Assembly: GCA_007258455.2 (NCBI GenBank)
Contig: VDFB02358134.1
Coordinates: 217,181,152 to 217,245,151, forward strand
DNA length: 64,000 nt
From: Sequoia sempervirens
Taxonomy: Eukaryota > Streptophyta > Pinopsida > Cupressales > Cupressaceae
Reading direction: 5' to 3'
Below the pieces are notes generated by a model. The model worked only from the letters and a program-made list of their open reading frames with translations. It did not search any database and was not told the origin of the DNA. Positions 47,055-58,639 of this stretch are shown here, piece by piece. Within the stretch, counting starts at the first letter, position 1, and each line of letters starts with the position of its first letter. A program made the translations under genes and the position numbers.

Positions 47055-48943
47055 ACCTACTTGCAATGGGGGTCGGAAGAAGGGTTTGCCTTCTTCAGAG
47101 GTTGGTTTTGTGTTGGCTTGCACCGTCCTAGTGACAGAGGCAGCCCTAACGTCCCCATAGTTTGTCACTTCTCCTGACTATTTTGGTGATGCTAGCAGTG
47201 GATCTTGGGTGCCTCCTCCATCGCCCACTGAGTTGACACATGACACTCTTATAAAGTGCATGTTCAACTTTGTAGATGATGTCTCGGCTCTATCAATTAT
47301 CTTTCTGAGATTATTGACATTTACCTCATAGGAACTGAGTGGAGAAGACCTCGAGGGGCTTTCTTCCTTTGTTCTTGTTGTAGGAGAGTCAGAGGGTACC
47401 ACCCTTGTTATCCCACCCTTGCAAGCTCATCTTCCCTCCCCTTATAGTGATCTAGACTAGGAGAATGACAATCTCTTGGTTGATGAGGACTAGAGGGCTC
47501 CCCTTCTTTATTTTTAGATTAGATTCAATATGTGTTGTGTTCCCTCATGCTTGTTTTATGTGTTCCTAGAGGACCCTTGTCACCCTCAGAGGTGCTTTGA
47601 TACAGGAGTGTTTTTTGTGTCGTAAAACTTATTTTATTTGTCAAATCATTCTTCTCTTTGTCGTTCCTTTTATTTTCAAAATTTGGGGATGATGCAAAGT
47701 GTTGGGGGCATTTAGGAATTCCTTCCATGTTGAACTAATTTTTTATTTTCATTTTTTTTTCATGTGCTTTTCTTCACATGCTCTAATGTAGTACAAGATT
47801 GATGATAGTTCATATTTATATTATTATATATATCTACTTATGTTTATGAGAAACTCTGACCCCAAAATATCATATCCCCCTATCTCTTGTTTGTTATGTC
47901 ATTATTTATCCTTTATTTTTATCTTTCTCTCTTCTTTTCTTGCTTTGTGATGTTGTGGTGCTTATGTGTTGTCCCTCATGTGTCCAAAAATATTACCATG
48001 GTTACATCTCATCATGTTCTATGGGCCACAACATCACTCTCATTCTTTATTTTATCTCCTTAGGATGCCATGTGCCTTTGTGCTTAGCAAGCACCATCCT
48101 AAGGGAGGGCTATCACACTGCTTTGATTTTCAAAAGGTGCATTCGGTGGCCAATGAATTCCTTCTTAAAAATATCTATTTTTCAAAATTTTCATTCTTCA
48201 ACATGGAACCCTAGATGAATTTTTCTTTCATCATGGATTCATAAGATAGAATTTGGACTTACCCTTGCGAGGGAACATTCCTTATTTCAAATTCCTTGAT
48301 GAAATGAATCTTTCAGAAGGATTCCTTGATGGTAGAATCATTAGTGAAAAATGTTATTTCTTTTCAAAATGTCATCGCTTTCGAATAGAGCATACCTTGA
48401 GTGGACCCCTTTTCTTTTGATGGGTTCCTGAGGGACCCATTTGAAATATCTTCCTTCAATTCTTGGTTGTCTGATTTTCTACATGTGTGGCTTCTTTTTG
48501 ATATCTAACATGTTTTGTCTATGGATTAACATGTTCCTTTGTAGGTGCACATGTGAAGTTACTTTTCAATCGACCTTGCAGGACCTAGTACTATCAAACT
48601 CTATGGAGCCTCTCACATCTAGCTTCCTTCAAGACCGAGCACTTGGGGGTGCTTCCTTTGCAAGTCCGAGGACCTGTGAAGCACTTACATCCTACGAGAT
48701 CATTTTATTCGACTCTATAACTTTGTGGACTTGTAGAGCCTCTTTGTTCACCCTTTCATAGGTCTAGGGACCTACAACACATTTTTTCAACTCTCCTTGG
48801 GTCCAAGGACCTATGGACCCATCCTCTCTTCTTGTGCTTTTAGGTGGGTCAAATTGCGGTCTACTTCCTCAATGGTTCAGGTATACTTTCTTTGAAATAT
48901 TTCAATCTACTTTACCTCACATCTGGTAGCACATATGCTCACT
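47055..48943 (+). other. Non-coding 3' interior of the level-2 element
   Basis: AT-rich DNA with only chance ORFs (for example 47940-48218 and 48441-48761). The block CCTTGAGTGGACCCC at about 48393 and the ...TAGGTGCACATGTGAAG area near 48543 recall 13756-14060, upstream of the related LTR. Confidence 0.55.
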
Positions 48944-48958
48944 AAAGTGGGGGAAAAA
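48944..48958 (+). other. Polypurine tract of the level-2 element
   Basis: AAAGTGGGGGAAAAA directly before TGTAATGGAGTG. It is identical in its core to 14800-14813. Confidence 0.82.
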
Positions 48959-50239
48959 TGTAATGGAGTGAATTTTCACCCGTTGCAAATTCTCCATTTA
49001 CACCCCTCACCTTAGAAAAATTAAACCCAATGATGTTTTTCCAATTCATCCATTCTACTTCCACCCACTTGGAAACTGTTTGTAATTTCAGTGGGGAAAT
49101 GTTTTTCATGGACGCTAGCACGACGCACAAATGTTTGTGCAGCGTGTTGCCATCCTGACAGGATTCCCACCTCTAGAATCTATAGAGGTGTTACACTTCT
49201 CAATTTGTGATGAAGCATAACGCCCCTGCATCCTTAACTAACCTTGAACGACTCTTTTGGGATTTTATTCATGCTAAAAATATCTCATTCTTCATTCATT
49301 CGATCCTCTACACACTTTTGCATGTTTCTTGAGACACACTTGCTACTATGCACTTCATTTTTCATAACATTCTCCATTTTTGAAGCTACAAAATTTTACT
49401 CTACTAGTTTTTCTTCTCACATTGTTGTGACAAAGATGGAAATTATAAGCTTCCAAGCTCACATCTCCCTTTATGTGCTCAAGGGCATCTTGTTTGGGAG
49501 GTGATATATTTTTCACACAACATTATCATTTGATTTCGTAGGATAGAATTGTTACCATTTCTTTTCTTTTATTACATTATTTATCATACTTTCTTTCTAT
49601 CATGGCTATTATGGTTGTCTATGGAGATGAGAACACCAAAACGAGAGTTTGACTATGGAAAGCCCCGAAACATCCCCAAATTTTTTTCTTATTCAACTGT
49701 GTGTAGGTGATCATGTTCGTGTGGAGCTTGCAGGATGTTGTACTGCTCATGAGTTGCATTTCTACAACCTTTATTCTCATCAACTTGCATTTCCTAAGTT
49801 AAAGTATTATTCTTGTTACTTTTCATAGTTTAGCTATTTCTTACTTTTTGTCATTGCTCAGAACTATTTTTATCAGGTAGTTAGTTAATTCCTTGCTATT
49901 CTTAATTTTCCTTCGTACTTTTTTATTTGTATGGATTCCAATGCCCGATTGGGATGACAACACGCCACATTGTTGTATATCTTTTGCACTTGGGTCCTCT
50001 GGCAAAAAGTTGCCTAGGTCACAGTCTTGACTCGAGAATTCACTCATCTGATTCATTGATTCTCTAAACCTCTCTGGTTGATAGAAGGATAGTGGCACAT
50101 CAATTACCCTTCCTTTTCACCCTCCTAAAATATTAAACTTACCTTAAGCAATCCTTAGAATGAGGTAGATTAGGGCAACTGATTGTTCTAGACCCTCCCA
50201 TGACTTGGGGTCCTAAACAATCGATCCCCCTCCTCTATA
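48959..50239 (+). repeat. 3' LTR of the level-2 element
   Basis: 1281 bp, TGTAATGGAGTG...TCCTCTATA (last bases TA instead of CA). Homologous to 24613-25806 and to 14814-15990. Confidence 0.85.
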
Positions 50240-50244
50240 GGGCA

Positions 50245-51974
50245 CATTTCTACCATGAGTTTGACAAGTTTGAAGACATAATCAAAAATGGAATCTCAAA
50301 TTCATAGGTGGAAAAGAAAAATATTTCATGGGTGAAAATTCTAAAAGGGGAAGAGCAAAGAAAAATGCTAACCCTAATTATTTAGGAGCTTATAGATAAA
50401 TTGAAGATCCTGCTGTTAGAATATAAACCATGCTCAATAATGTGGCTAATCTTTCTCCTAGAATCCTTGTAAAACCCCAAGGGTTAGTCAGAGAAGAAGA
50501 GAGGCCAAGGGAAGAGGAGGTTGAGAAACCTATGCCTATAATTTATTTTCCAAAAGCATCAAGTGATCCTAGGGTGGTTCCCCAAATAAACCAAAGGGTG
50601 TCAAACCCTTGGTAGATTATTCAATTGATTATACAAAAACAAAAGAAACTAAGGAGAACATGCCAAATTGTGATGAGGTAAATTAGATCCTTGTATCACC
50701 GCCAAGAGTCCACATAGATAATACCCCTCAAGATAAGATGTTGATAAAAAATAATTTTGGAAGTATTGACATATGAGGATCAATAAACATATTTGCATTT
50801 TGTATTTGGATTTAGAACAAATTTTGAAACTCTAGCAATATAGAAAATTTCTCTAGATAGTCAAAAGCCCTAATTTTCACACAATATATTAGAGAACTTG
50901 TTGGAAACCTCATTGTTAGAAGACTAATAGATACCATTGCACCTTAGGATGCATCATTAGTGGTAAGTACATAATTGTGTAGTGAAGTTGCAACAAAGAA
51001 GTTCCATGATGATTATGATAAGCTTCAAAAGGATCATATTAAGTTGTTCCAAAAATATAACAAGGTAAAGTCACTTCTTCCACCTCCACCAAACATTGTT
51101 CCAAAATCCTCTACTCCATAATAAAGCTCAATGGATACCTCAACTCAGGATAGGGAAGCATTGTCAAGGAAAATAAAAGAGTTAAAAGAGAAACTAATTT
51201 TAGGCATGTGCTTTGGATTCAGAGAAACTAAGATGGGAGCATAAATAGTGGCCTTGAGAAAAGAACTTGAAAAGGCTAAAGAGAAAATTGACAGAGGTTT
51301 GAAGTTGAAAGGAGGCTCATAGATTCTTGAAGAGTTGATTAAATCACAAAATCCTTCAAAAAATAAATTTGGCATGGGTTTTGAGAAAGAAAAGAGTCCT
51401 ACTAACAATGCATCTTCAAATTTATATGATAAGGTTAAAGTTGAAGAAAATCCTAGTACTAAGAATGAAAAAGCTTGCAAAAATGATGCGTTTGAGAATA
51501 AAAAATCTAAAAAAAGCACTGATGAGATGAAGAAAGTTGATGGAGAAAAGAAGCTTGCGGAAGATAAGAAGAAAAACAAGCCTATCCCTGAAAACTTGGA
51601 GAAAAAGTAGAACACAAAGGGAGCTAATGCAAACAATTTCACTAGGGTGAGAAATTTGAAGAATTCAAAGAAAAAAAGACCTCCTTATCCTGCACAAAGA
51701 AATGCTATGACCAAGTATTCCTCATTTTTCTATGGTTACTGCTATACCTACAATTAGTTTGGTCATAGGGCTAGTGAATGTAGAGTACCTACAAGTAGAA
51801 CAAATTTTATGAGTAGAAATATATTTTCCCCTTTGGTAGACATAAATGTGATATGGTGTAACTACAATAACTTTGGTCACATAGCTAAGCAATGTAGACA
51901 AAAATTTTTAAGACCAAAAGTATCGAGTAAAAGGAAAAGAATCCCTCCCTATTGGCAAAACAAGGATAGAAAAT
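50245..51974 (+). pseudogene. SIRE-like copia gag relic, part 2 with coiled coil and knuckle remnants
   Basis: It resumes with HFYHEFDKFEDIIKNG. Further on is a long Lys/Glu-rich region (51145-51610) with LSRKIKELKEKLI and LRKELEKAKEKIDRGLKLKG, then KSQNPSKNKFGMGFEKEKS. This is the coiled coil and following block typical of SIRE-like copia gag. Two knuckle remnants follow: YCYTYN.FGHRASEC near 51735-51780 and CNYNNFGHIAKQC near 51858-51900. Both keep the GH and last Cys but have lost one or more of the first Cys residues (Tyr in place, as from TGC to TAC). Pol is not seen, because another element starts at 51975. Confidence 0.65.
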
Positions 51975-53203
51975 TGAGAGAGGGGGGGGGAGTAAATCAA
52001 TTGTCACAAAATATTTAAACTACTTCTAACTTTACTTAACTTAATCTCAGATCTGATGAAAGATTAAAAAACCATAAACAATTAGCACATCAAAGAGAAA
52101 AAGAACACCAATATTTTTTACATGGAAACCCTATTAGGGGAAAAACCACGGTGGATGTTAGTCCATAATATTATACCCTGTTAAAAGTATAATGAGAAAT
52201 AAGGGGAATGCACATGCATTTAGGAACACTGCCTAGAGCTCATTGCTCAAATACAAAAGAGGAATCACTATCCAAAAGGAGTTTGGTTAAGACCATCCAA
52301 AATGTGAACTAAGAAAATAGCTTCTACACAAGCCTGATTATAGTTCCAGTTAAGCATAGAAAAACCTTCTTCACTCTTCACTCAAGTTCTTCACACTCTA
52401 CTCTGCAATCAAATGATTTGGACACTATTTGCACATCTGAACTTTCTCTCGAATATTACTCTCTTATACACACTTTACTTCGCTCAAAAAATTTCTCTTA
52501 TATATCTGCAACATTGAATTACATCAACAACTTCGTCGGCCAGAAGAAATATGAAAATATAAAACATACATACAATGTCAGCCTAAATTTACAAATAAAT
52601 TTTCAATGTGAATCTACCAAGGTCATCCACAACATAATGGAGACCTAAATTAACAACTCCAAGACAAAAATACTTCAATTAATTTCACCTCAAAGATCCA
52701 CAACACGCTACCATCAACATGTTGGCCAAGAACATGAAAAATGGAACATACAGAGAAAAATATTTTACCACGAGCACATCGATCAATGTAGTTGTACCAC
52801 AAAGATAGAGCACAATCTAGAAGCATCCAAAATAAAAAAAAAGAACTAATATAGAAACATCCCTAGCAACATAAACACATAAACTTCAATCCAAAATACT
52901 GACAAAACACAAAAAAATATTGTCAGAACACATTTGTTCATAGCATGATCAAATCTTTGCGCAAATATCTGAAACTTCATGTGGATGAACTAGATACACT
53001 CAGCAGAAAACCCTTTAATCCACAAGAACTGATCTTCAATGTACAAAACATGACACCTTCATGACCTTCATAGTTCCACTAGGAACCTGGAACACTTCTT
53101 TTAACAATTTTCTCAATATCCTCGACATATAAAGCCTTCAAATGCTAATAGTGTTGACATCAATGACAACCACATATCAGCAACACATCCACAACATCCA
53201 ACA
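51975..53203 (-). repeat. 3' LTR of the truncated copia
   Basis: Minus strand starts TGTTGGATGTTG next to the purine tract. The other end is placed at TGAGAGAGG followed by a run of G (51975-51991), which in minus sense gives a CCCC..CTCTCTCA end. About 1229 bp. It contains the GGGGAAAAACCAC block shared with other copia LTRs here. Confidence 0.75.
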
Positions 53204-53219
53204 ATCTCCCCCTTTGGCA
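53204..53219 (-). other. Polypurine tract of the truncated copia
   Basis: Minus strand GCCAAAGGGGGAGAT directly before TGTTGGATG. Confidence 0.85.
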
Positions 53220-53544
53220 TTGATGGCAACACATGATGTGAAAAACACCATCAACCCAACTCTCAATCATCATTTACTCCTTAGATTTTGACTCTTCTTT
53301 CCTAAACTCTTCTCAAAATCTTCTTCCCACAAGGCTCTTCTCCCCAGATAATCAACAAAAATTCACATTACACTTCTCCCCCTTTGACATCAATGGAAAA
53401 GATAAGCATTATCTTTTCACATACAAGCTCTAAACCACATATTTGCACATCTGACTACTCCCACTGAGTAGCAGCCACGAAAAACATCAATCTAGATCAG
53501 AATATGATCATGAAATGCATGGATTGATGCAAATTAATGCATCC

Positions 53545-55260
53545 TTAGTTCATATCAGGAGGGATAATCATTCCTAGCATCCCTCTGAGATACTCAAAAG
53601 TATCCTTTGGCAATGGCTTATTGAAAATATCTACAATTTGTTCTATATTACGCACATACTCCAATCTGACTTCTTTCTCACTTACTTTCTCCCTCAAAAA
53701 GTGAAACTTGATTGATATATGCTTGGTCTTAGAGTGTAGCACCAGATTCTTTGAAATGTTTACTACACTTGAGTTATCACAATATATGGTAATAGGTTCA
53801 TCATATACTACTCTAATATCTTTCAGCATCTATTTCATCCACATCACTTGAGTATAGTTATTGGAAGCAACAATATATTATGCTTCAGTAGTAGATAGAG
53901 AAATGGAATTTTACTTTTTGCTCAACCAAGACACCAGCTTCTTCCCTAGGAAGAAGGCACCACCGCTAGTACTTTTCCTGTCATCTACATCTCCAACCCA
54001 ATTTGCATTAGTATATGCATTTAAAGTAAGATCATCATCCTTAGGATACCAAAGTCCAAAATTAATTGTTCCTTTTAGATATATGAAGATTCTCTTTACA
54101 GTAGTCACATGAGACTCTTTTGGATCAACCTGAAATCTAGCAACCATACACACAACAATCATAATGTCTGGTCTTGTCTGTGTTAAGTAGAGAAATCCAC
54201 CAATCATAGATTTGTACCTTGTTTGATTTTCCTTAGGAGAATCATCATTCTATGTTAACTTGAATCTAATTACCAGAGGAGTACCAACAAGCTTTAAATC
54301 ATCCATGCCAAACTTCTTTAGCAGCTCTCACATATTTGGACTGGGATATGAAGATCCCCTTGTCTAACTAAGTAACTTGCAATCCCAAAAGGAACTTCAT
54401 CTCTCCAATCATACTCATTTCAAATTCATTCTTCATTTAATCGGCAAACTTCATACATAGATTATCATCTCCTCCAAAAATAATGTCATCAACAAATACC
54501 TCAATAATCAACTCTTTATCATGATCCAATTTGAACTACAAGTTGTTGTCAGCAGTACCTTTATTGAATCCAAGCTTCAATAAATATTTGTCCAGTCTAG
54601 CATACCAGGCTCTAGGGGCTTGCTTGAGTCCATATAGAGCTTTCTTCAGTCGACAAACCATGTTTTCCTCATCAATTAGTTGAAATCCATCTGACTGTTC
54701 AATGTATACTTCTTCTAACTCACCATTCAAAAATATTGACTTCACATCCATCTGATAGACCTTGTAGTTCTTATATGCAGCATAAGAAAGAAATAATCTT
54801 ATAGCTTCAATTCTAGCAACAGGGGCAAAAGTTTCTTCAAAATCAATACCTTTCATTTGTGAATACTCTTTACATACCAGTCTTGCTTTGTTTCTGACTA
54901 CTTCACCTTGTTCATTCAGCTTATTCTAAAAGACCCATTTAGTACCAATCACATTTTTATCTTTAGGTCTAGGAACAAGTACCCATGTATTATTCTTTTC
55001 AATCTACATTAATTATTCTTTCATAGCTTTCATCCAGTCTTCATCATTGCAAGCTTCATTGACATCTTTGGGTTTAATCTTGGATATCAAGAAATACTCT
55101 TTTGCAATATTTCTTCTAGTTTGCACACCTTTATTGTTGTCCCATATAATTTTATTTTCAGAATGATTTAGCTTTACATACCTTGGAGTTTTAGGATTCT
55201 CTCGAACTTCTGATTCTTCTGTTCTTTCTTCTCCACTTGCACTTGTCTCTACTTCCTGAC
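53545..55260 (-). pseudogene. Copia reverse transcriptase and RNase H
   Basis: RT blocks are [40 protein letters not shown] and [20 protein letters not shown] (54536-54860). The catalytic region near 54500 reads from FGGDDIIF-like sequence in a broken frame. RNase H carries IGGFLYLTQTRPDIM, NANWVGDVDDRKSTSGGAFF (54207-53911) and YDEPITIYCDNSSVVNISKN with SKTKHISIKFHFLRE (53829-53600). It ends at 53545. Stops near 54535, 53908 and 53830 interrupt it. Compared with the full-length copia, the two differ enough to be separate families. Confidence 0.9.
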
Positions 55261-56640
55261 TATCCTAACTTACCAGAACAAAAGGAACATATGGAACATA
55301 TGGCATAATTTGAAGTTTATTTTGTGCCTGAACATTCTTCCCTTTGTTTGTATTATTTTCATCTGAATCATATCCACAATATCTAGATGATTTAGCAGAA
55401 TCCTCATCAACTTTGACATTTGCACTCTCAACAATTTTCCTCAGTCTTCTATTGTAGCATTGATAGGCCTTGCTTCTAGTGGAGTAACATAGAAATATTC
55501 CTTCATCGCTTCTTGCATCCAACTTTCCTATATCATCATCTCTTTTGATGTAGCATTTGCTTCCAAAGATCTTGAAGTATTTCACAGTAGGCTTATAACC
55601 AAACCATAGTTCAAAAGGATTCTTACCAAAATTACCATTAACATTTACCCAGTTCAAAGTATACACAGCAGTGCTTACAGCTTCACTCCAATAGATGTGA
55701 GGCACATTTCCTTAATCATCATTGTTCTAGCAGCATACAGTATTGTTTTATTCTTCCTCTCTGCAACTCCATTCTATTGAGGGGTTCGGGGAGCAAATAA
55801 TTGTCTTCTATTTCCATGCTCTTCACAAAAGGAATTAAAATATCTGGAGGTGAACTCACCACCTATGTCTGACATTAAGCATTTTATTTTCATACCTTTC
55901 TCATTTTCTGCCATAGGTTTGAAATTTTTGAAATTTTCTAATGCTTCACATTTTTCTCTTAAGAAAGAAACCCATATCATTCTAGAGTAATCATCAATAA
56001 TCAACATAAAGTACCTTTCACAATGGAGACTTTTGACTTTAGAAGGACCACATAGATCAGTATGCACAAGCTCTTGTAATCCATTTGAATAATGTTGTTT
56101 ACTCTGAAAAGAAATTCTTGTTTGTTTTCCCATCTGAAACTCCTTGCAAATTGTGCTAGTAGGCTTCACTAACTCAGGTAGATCTCTTACTGCTTGAGTG
56201 GAACTTATTTTGACTATGTTATCAAAATTCACATGACACAGCCTTCTATGCCATAACCAGCTTTCATCTACTTGAGCAATTATACAACTTTCACTAGCAG
56301 CATTCAGGTGAAAAATGTTACCTTTTGTTGTTTACCTAAAGCAATTATATTTCCAGAGCTTCCAAATATCCTACATCTTCCATCTTTGAACTAAAGATCA
56401 TAACCCTTGTCCACCATTTTTCCAACACTTAATAGGCTGTGCTTTAAGCCTTCAACATAAAGAACATCATCAATGTTATGCTTACCTCCAAGACAAATAT
56501 ATCCTCTGCCACGAATCACACAAGCATTGTTATCTCCAATTCTTACAATCCCACCGTCATACTTCTCTAGACTTACAAATTTGCTTTTGTCACTAGTCAT
56601 ATGATGTGAGCATCCACTATCAATGACCCACTCATCCTTT
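55261..56640 (-). pseudogene. Copia protease and integrase
   Basis: The protease motif WVIDSGCSHHMT (about 56593-56640) keeps the catalytic DSG. The pre-integrase block is HNIDDVLYVEGLKHSLLSVG. Integrase carries NGLQELVHTDLCGPSKV, LIIDDYSRMIWVSFLREKCE and CLMSDIGGEFTSRYFNSFCE (56232-55780), then HIYWSEAVSTAVYTLN and FELWFGYKPTVKYFKIFGSK (55705-55540). A stop near 55773 removes the NGVAER-type Glu block from the open frame. The TDNGGEF-type site reads SDIGGEF, so one conserved Asn is lost. Confidence 0.9.
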
Positions 56641-56648
56641 TCTTCAAT

Positions 56649-57290
56649 TTAGGTTACAAGATATTTCTCAACTGTAGCAGATTCAGTGGAAACAGGACTA
56701 TTTTCCTTAATAGCAATGAAAACCCAATCATCTTCATTTCCATTATCTTTATCAGACTCATCATCAGTCACTCCTTCAGTAAAATAATATTTCTTTTGGA
56801 ATCTAGATTTGTAAGGCTTAGATCTAGGAATTCTTTCAGGAAACCTTGATGCAAAATGACCTATTTTACTGCAAGAAAAACATTTGATAAGAAGCTTTCC
56901 TTTATACTTACCTTGTCCTCTACCTTCTTTCTTCACAATCAGTGCTTCCAACTCTTCTAGTTCTCTTTCTTTATCTTCAAGTTGTTTCATTTCTTCCTCA
57001 TACTTGAATGTCTTTCTAGAACTCTCTCCCAGATCATATCTTTGCTTGTTTCTTCCTGATACAGTAGCCTTAAATGTAGTTTTAGTCTTAGGAACAGAAT
57101 CACCAAATTTACTCAACTCAAAGGCAGCAAGTTTTCCAATCAATGTATCCCTTGTCACATTTGTCAATGATCTGATTTCTTCAATAGCATGAGCCTTTGC
57201 TTTGTAGGAGGGAGGGAATTATCAGAGCACCTTAGCCACAATTTCTTCCTCTTCTAAGATACCACCAACACATCTAATGCCTATCAAGGA
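56649..57290 (-). pseudogene. Copia gag, N-terminus missing
   Basis: It contains LEEEEIVAKVL and PPSYKAKAHAIEEI (57280-57190), then LTNVTRDTLIGKLAAFELSK. A Lys/Glu-rich coil (EEEMKQLEDKERELEELEAL) follows. The knuckle is CFSCSKIGHFASRF near 56850-56890, where the last Cys is Phe. Two stops stand near 57221. Sequence beyond 57290 no longer matches gag. Confidence 0.85.
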
Positions 57291-57299
57291 AAAATTTAA

Positions 57300-57735
57300 G
57301 AAACCCCCCCCTTGGAGAAGCTGTAAAATCCTGGTGAATCTTTCATACTTCTCGAAAAAAATATTAATTTTCAAGGTGATTTTTTTCATTTTTCGTGAAA
57401 AAAAAATCCCCATTGGTGAATATTTTGTAATTGCTAGAAGTCTATGGAAAATCCTGGTGAATTGCAATTTTTTTAAAACCACTAAAATATTTTCATTAGT
57501 GATTAAAATCTATTTTCAAACCAATAAAATATTTCCATTGGCGAATTAAACCTATTTTCAAACTAGAAAAAATAATTTTGTTGGCGATTTTTTTTTTTCA
57601 AACTAAAAAAATAAAATTCATTGGCAAAGTAAACCTATTTTCAAATGATTAAGAAAAAAACATTGGCGAATTAAACATAACATCAAACTAATAAAAAAAT
57701 TCATTGGCCAATTAAATTCAATGGCGAATCCACTA
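57300..57735. repeat. Degenerate tandem array around ATTGGCGAATTAAA
   Basis: Variants of CATTGGCGAATTAAACC + TATTTTCAAACTAA recur about every 35-47 bp near 57494, 57535, 57580, 57622, 57661, 57700 and 57719. A related earlier part has GGTGAAT units. The array is AT-rich and non-coding. Confidence 0.65.
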
Positions 57736-57737
57736 CA

Positions 57738-58350
57738 GTTCGATGAATTTTCAATGGATGGTTGTACTTGCATTCCAAAAGTATATCTCTCAAGCACTAG
57801 ATTTGTGAATGGAAACCTCCAAAATAACACTAGAACCATTAGATGTGGACACGTGGTGAGATCAAGGGTCATCATCATGGTAATTAATCTGACGGGTTGG
57901 ATTTTGGTGATGAGCGATAGAAGAACTTAAGTGGCAGAAATATGCACGTGCATTAAGTTTATTTTAAAAGAGGGACCACCTAGAAAGAACATAGGACCAA
58001 GGCTTAAAAACTTAAGAATGTTTTACACAAAGGATGTGGCACATCAATCTAACCATGACCGTTCGATGAATTTTTGATGGACGACTTTAGTTGCATTCTG
58101 GAAGTATATCTCTCAAGCACTAGATTTGTGAATTGAAACCTTCAGAATAACAATAGAACCATTAGATGTGAACGTGTGGCGAGATCAAGGGTCATCATCA
58201 TGGTAATGAACCCGATGGGTTGGATTTTGGCGATGAGTGATAGAAGAACTTAAGCGGTAGAAATATGCACGTGCATAAAGTTTTTTTTAAAAGAGGGACT
58301 GCCTAGGAAGAACATAGGACCAAGGCTTAAAAATTTAAGAATGTTTTTTT
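57738..58350. repeat. Tandem duplication, 323-bp unit x 2
   Basis: GTTCGATGAATTTT begins both copies (57738 and 58061). CAAGCACTAGATTTGTGAAT is at 57791 and 58114, and the end ...GGACCAAGGCTTAAAAA is shared. The second copy is shortened at its right end. Confidence 0.85.
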
Positions 58351-58352
58351 TT

Positions 58353-58532
58353 ATTGGTGATAATTTTCTATTTTATTAATTATAAAGAAAAAGATACATA
58401 TTCTATAAAGTTCACAACATCCAAAAACTACCAAAAAATCTTATTAGTGATAATTGTTTATTTTATTAATTATAAAGAAAAAGATATAGATTCTACAAAC
58501 TTGGCAACATCCAAAAACTACCCAAAAAGCTG
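58353..58532. repeat. Tandem duplication, 90-bp unit x 2
   Basis: ATTGGTGATAATT...CATCCAAAAACTACC at 58353 and ATTAGTGATAATT...CATCCAAAAACTACC at 58443. Confidence 0.85.
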
Positions 58533-58639
58533 AATAACTAGCTCAAAAACCAAAGTATCAGAACTTCCCTAAATAGCTATGCCTTTGTAACAGAGGCAAA
58601 AAACAAAATAGAAAACTACACTTTACGTTAACCATTATT

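Larger units (their letters stand above)
24613..50239 (+). mobile_element. Level-2 LTR retrotransposon with protease, split by the giant element
   Basis: LTRs are at 24613-25806 and 48959-50239 (TG..CA, with the 3' copy ending TATA). The target duplication is GGGAA at 24608-24612 and GGGCA at 50240-50244, one mismatch. A primer site follows the 5' LTR and the purine tract AAAGTGGGGGAAAAA precedes the 3' LTR. Without the nested giant element the interior is about 3.7 kb. It encodes a protease-like domain and a Ser/Pro-rich frame. No reverse transcriptase or integrase is seen, so it is probably non-autonomous. It is inserted in the copia gag, whose frame rejoins after removal. Confidence 0.82.
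51975..57290 (-). mobile_element. 5'-truncated Ty1/copia retrotransposon
   Basis: It comprises a 3' LTR (51975-53203), purine tract, RNase H, RT, integrase, protease and most of gag, all on the minus strand. The 5' LTR, primer site and N-terminus of gag are missing. Gag homology stops near 57290, where repeat DNA begins. It lies at the end of the plus-strand gag, but no target duplication can be checked. Confidence 0.85.

Noticed and set aside
47940..48761. ORFs of 82-106 codons as genes
   Set aside because: They are in the 3' non-coding tail of the level-2 element, with T-rich translation and no family match.
51145..51642. 165-codon minus-strand ORF rich in Phe and Ser
   Set aside because: It is the antisense shadow of the Lys/Glu-rich coiled coil of gag on the plus strand.
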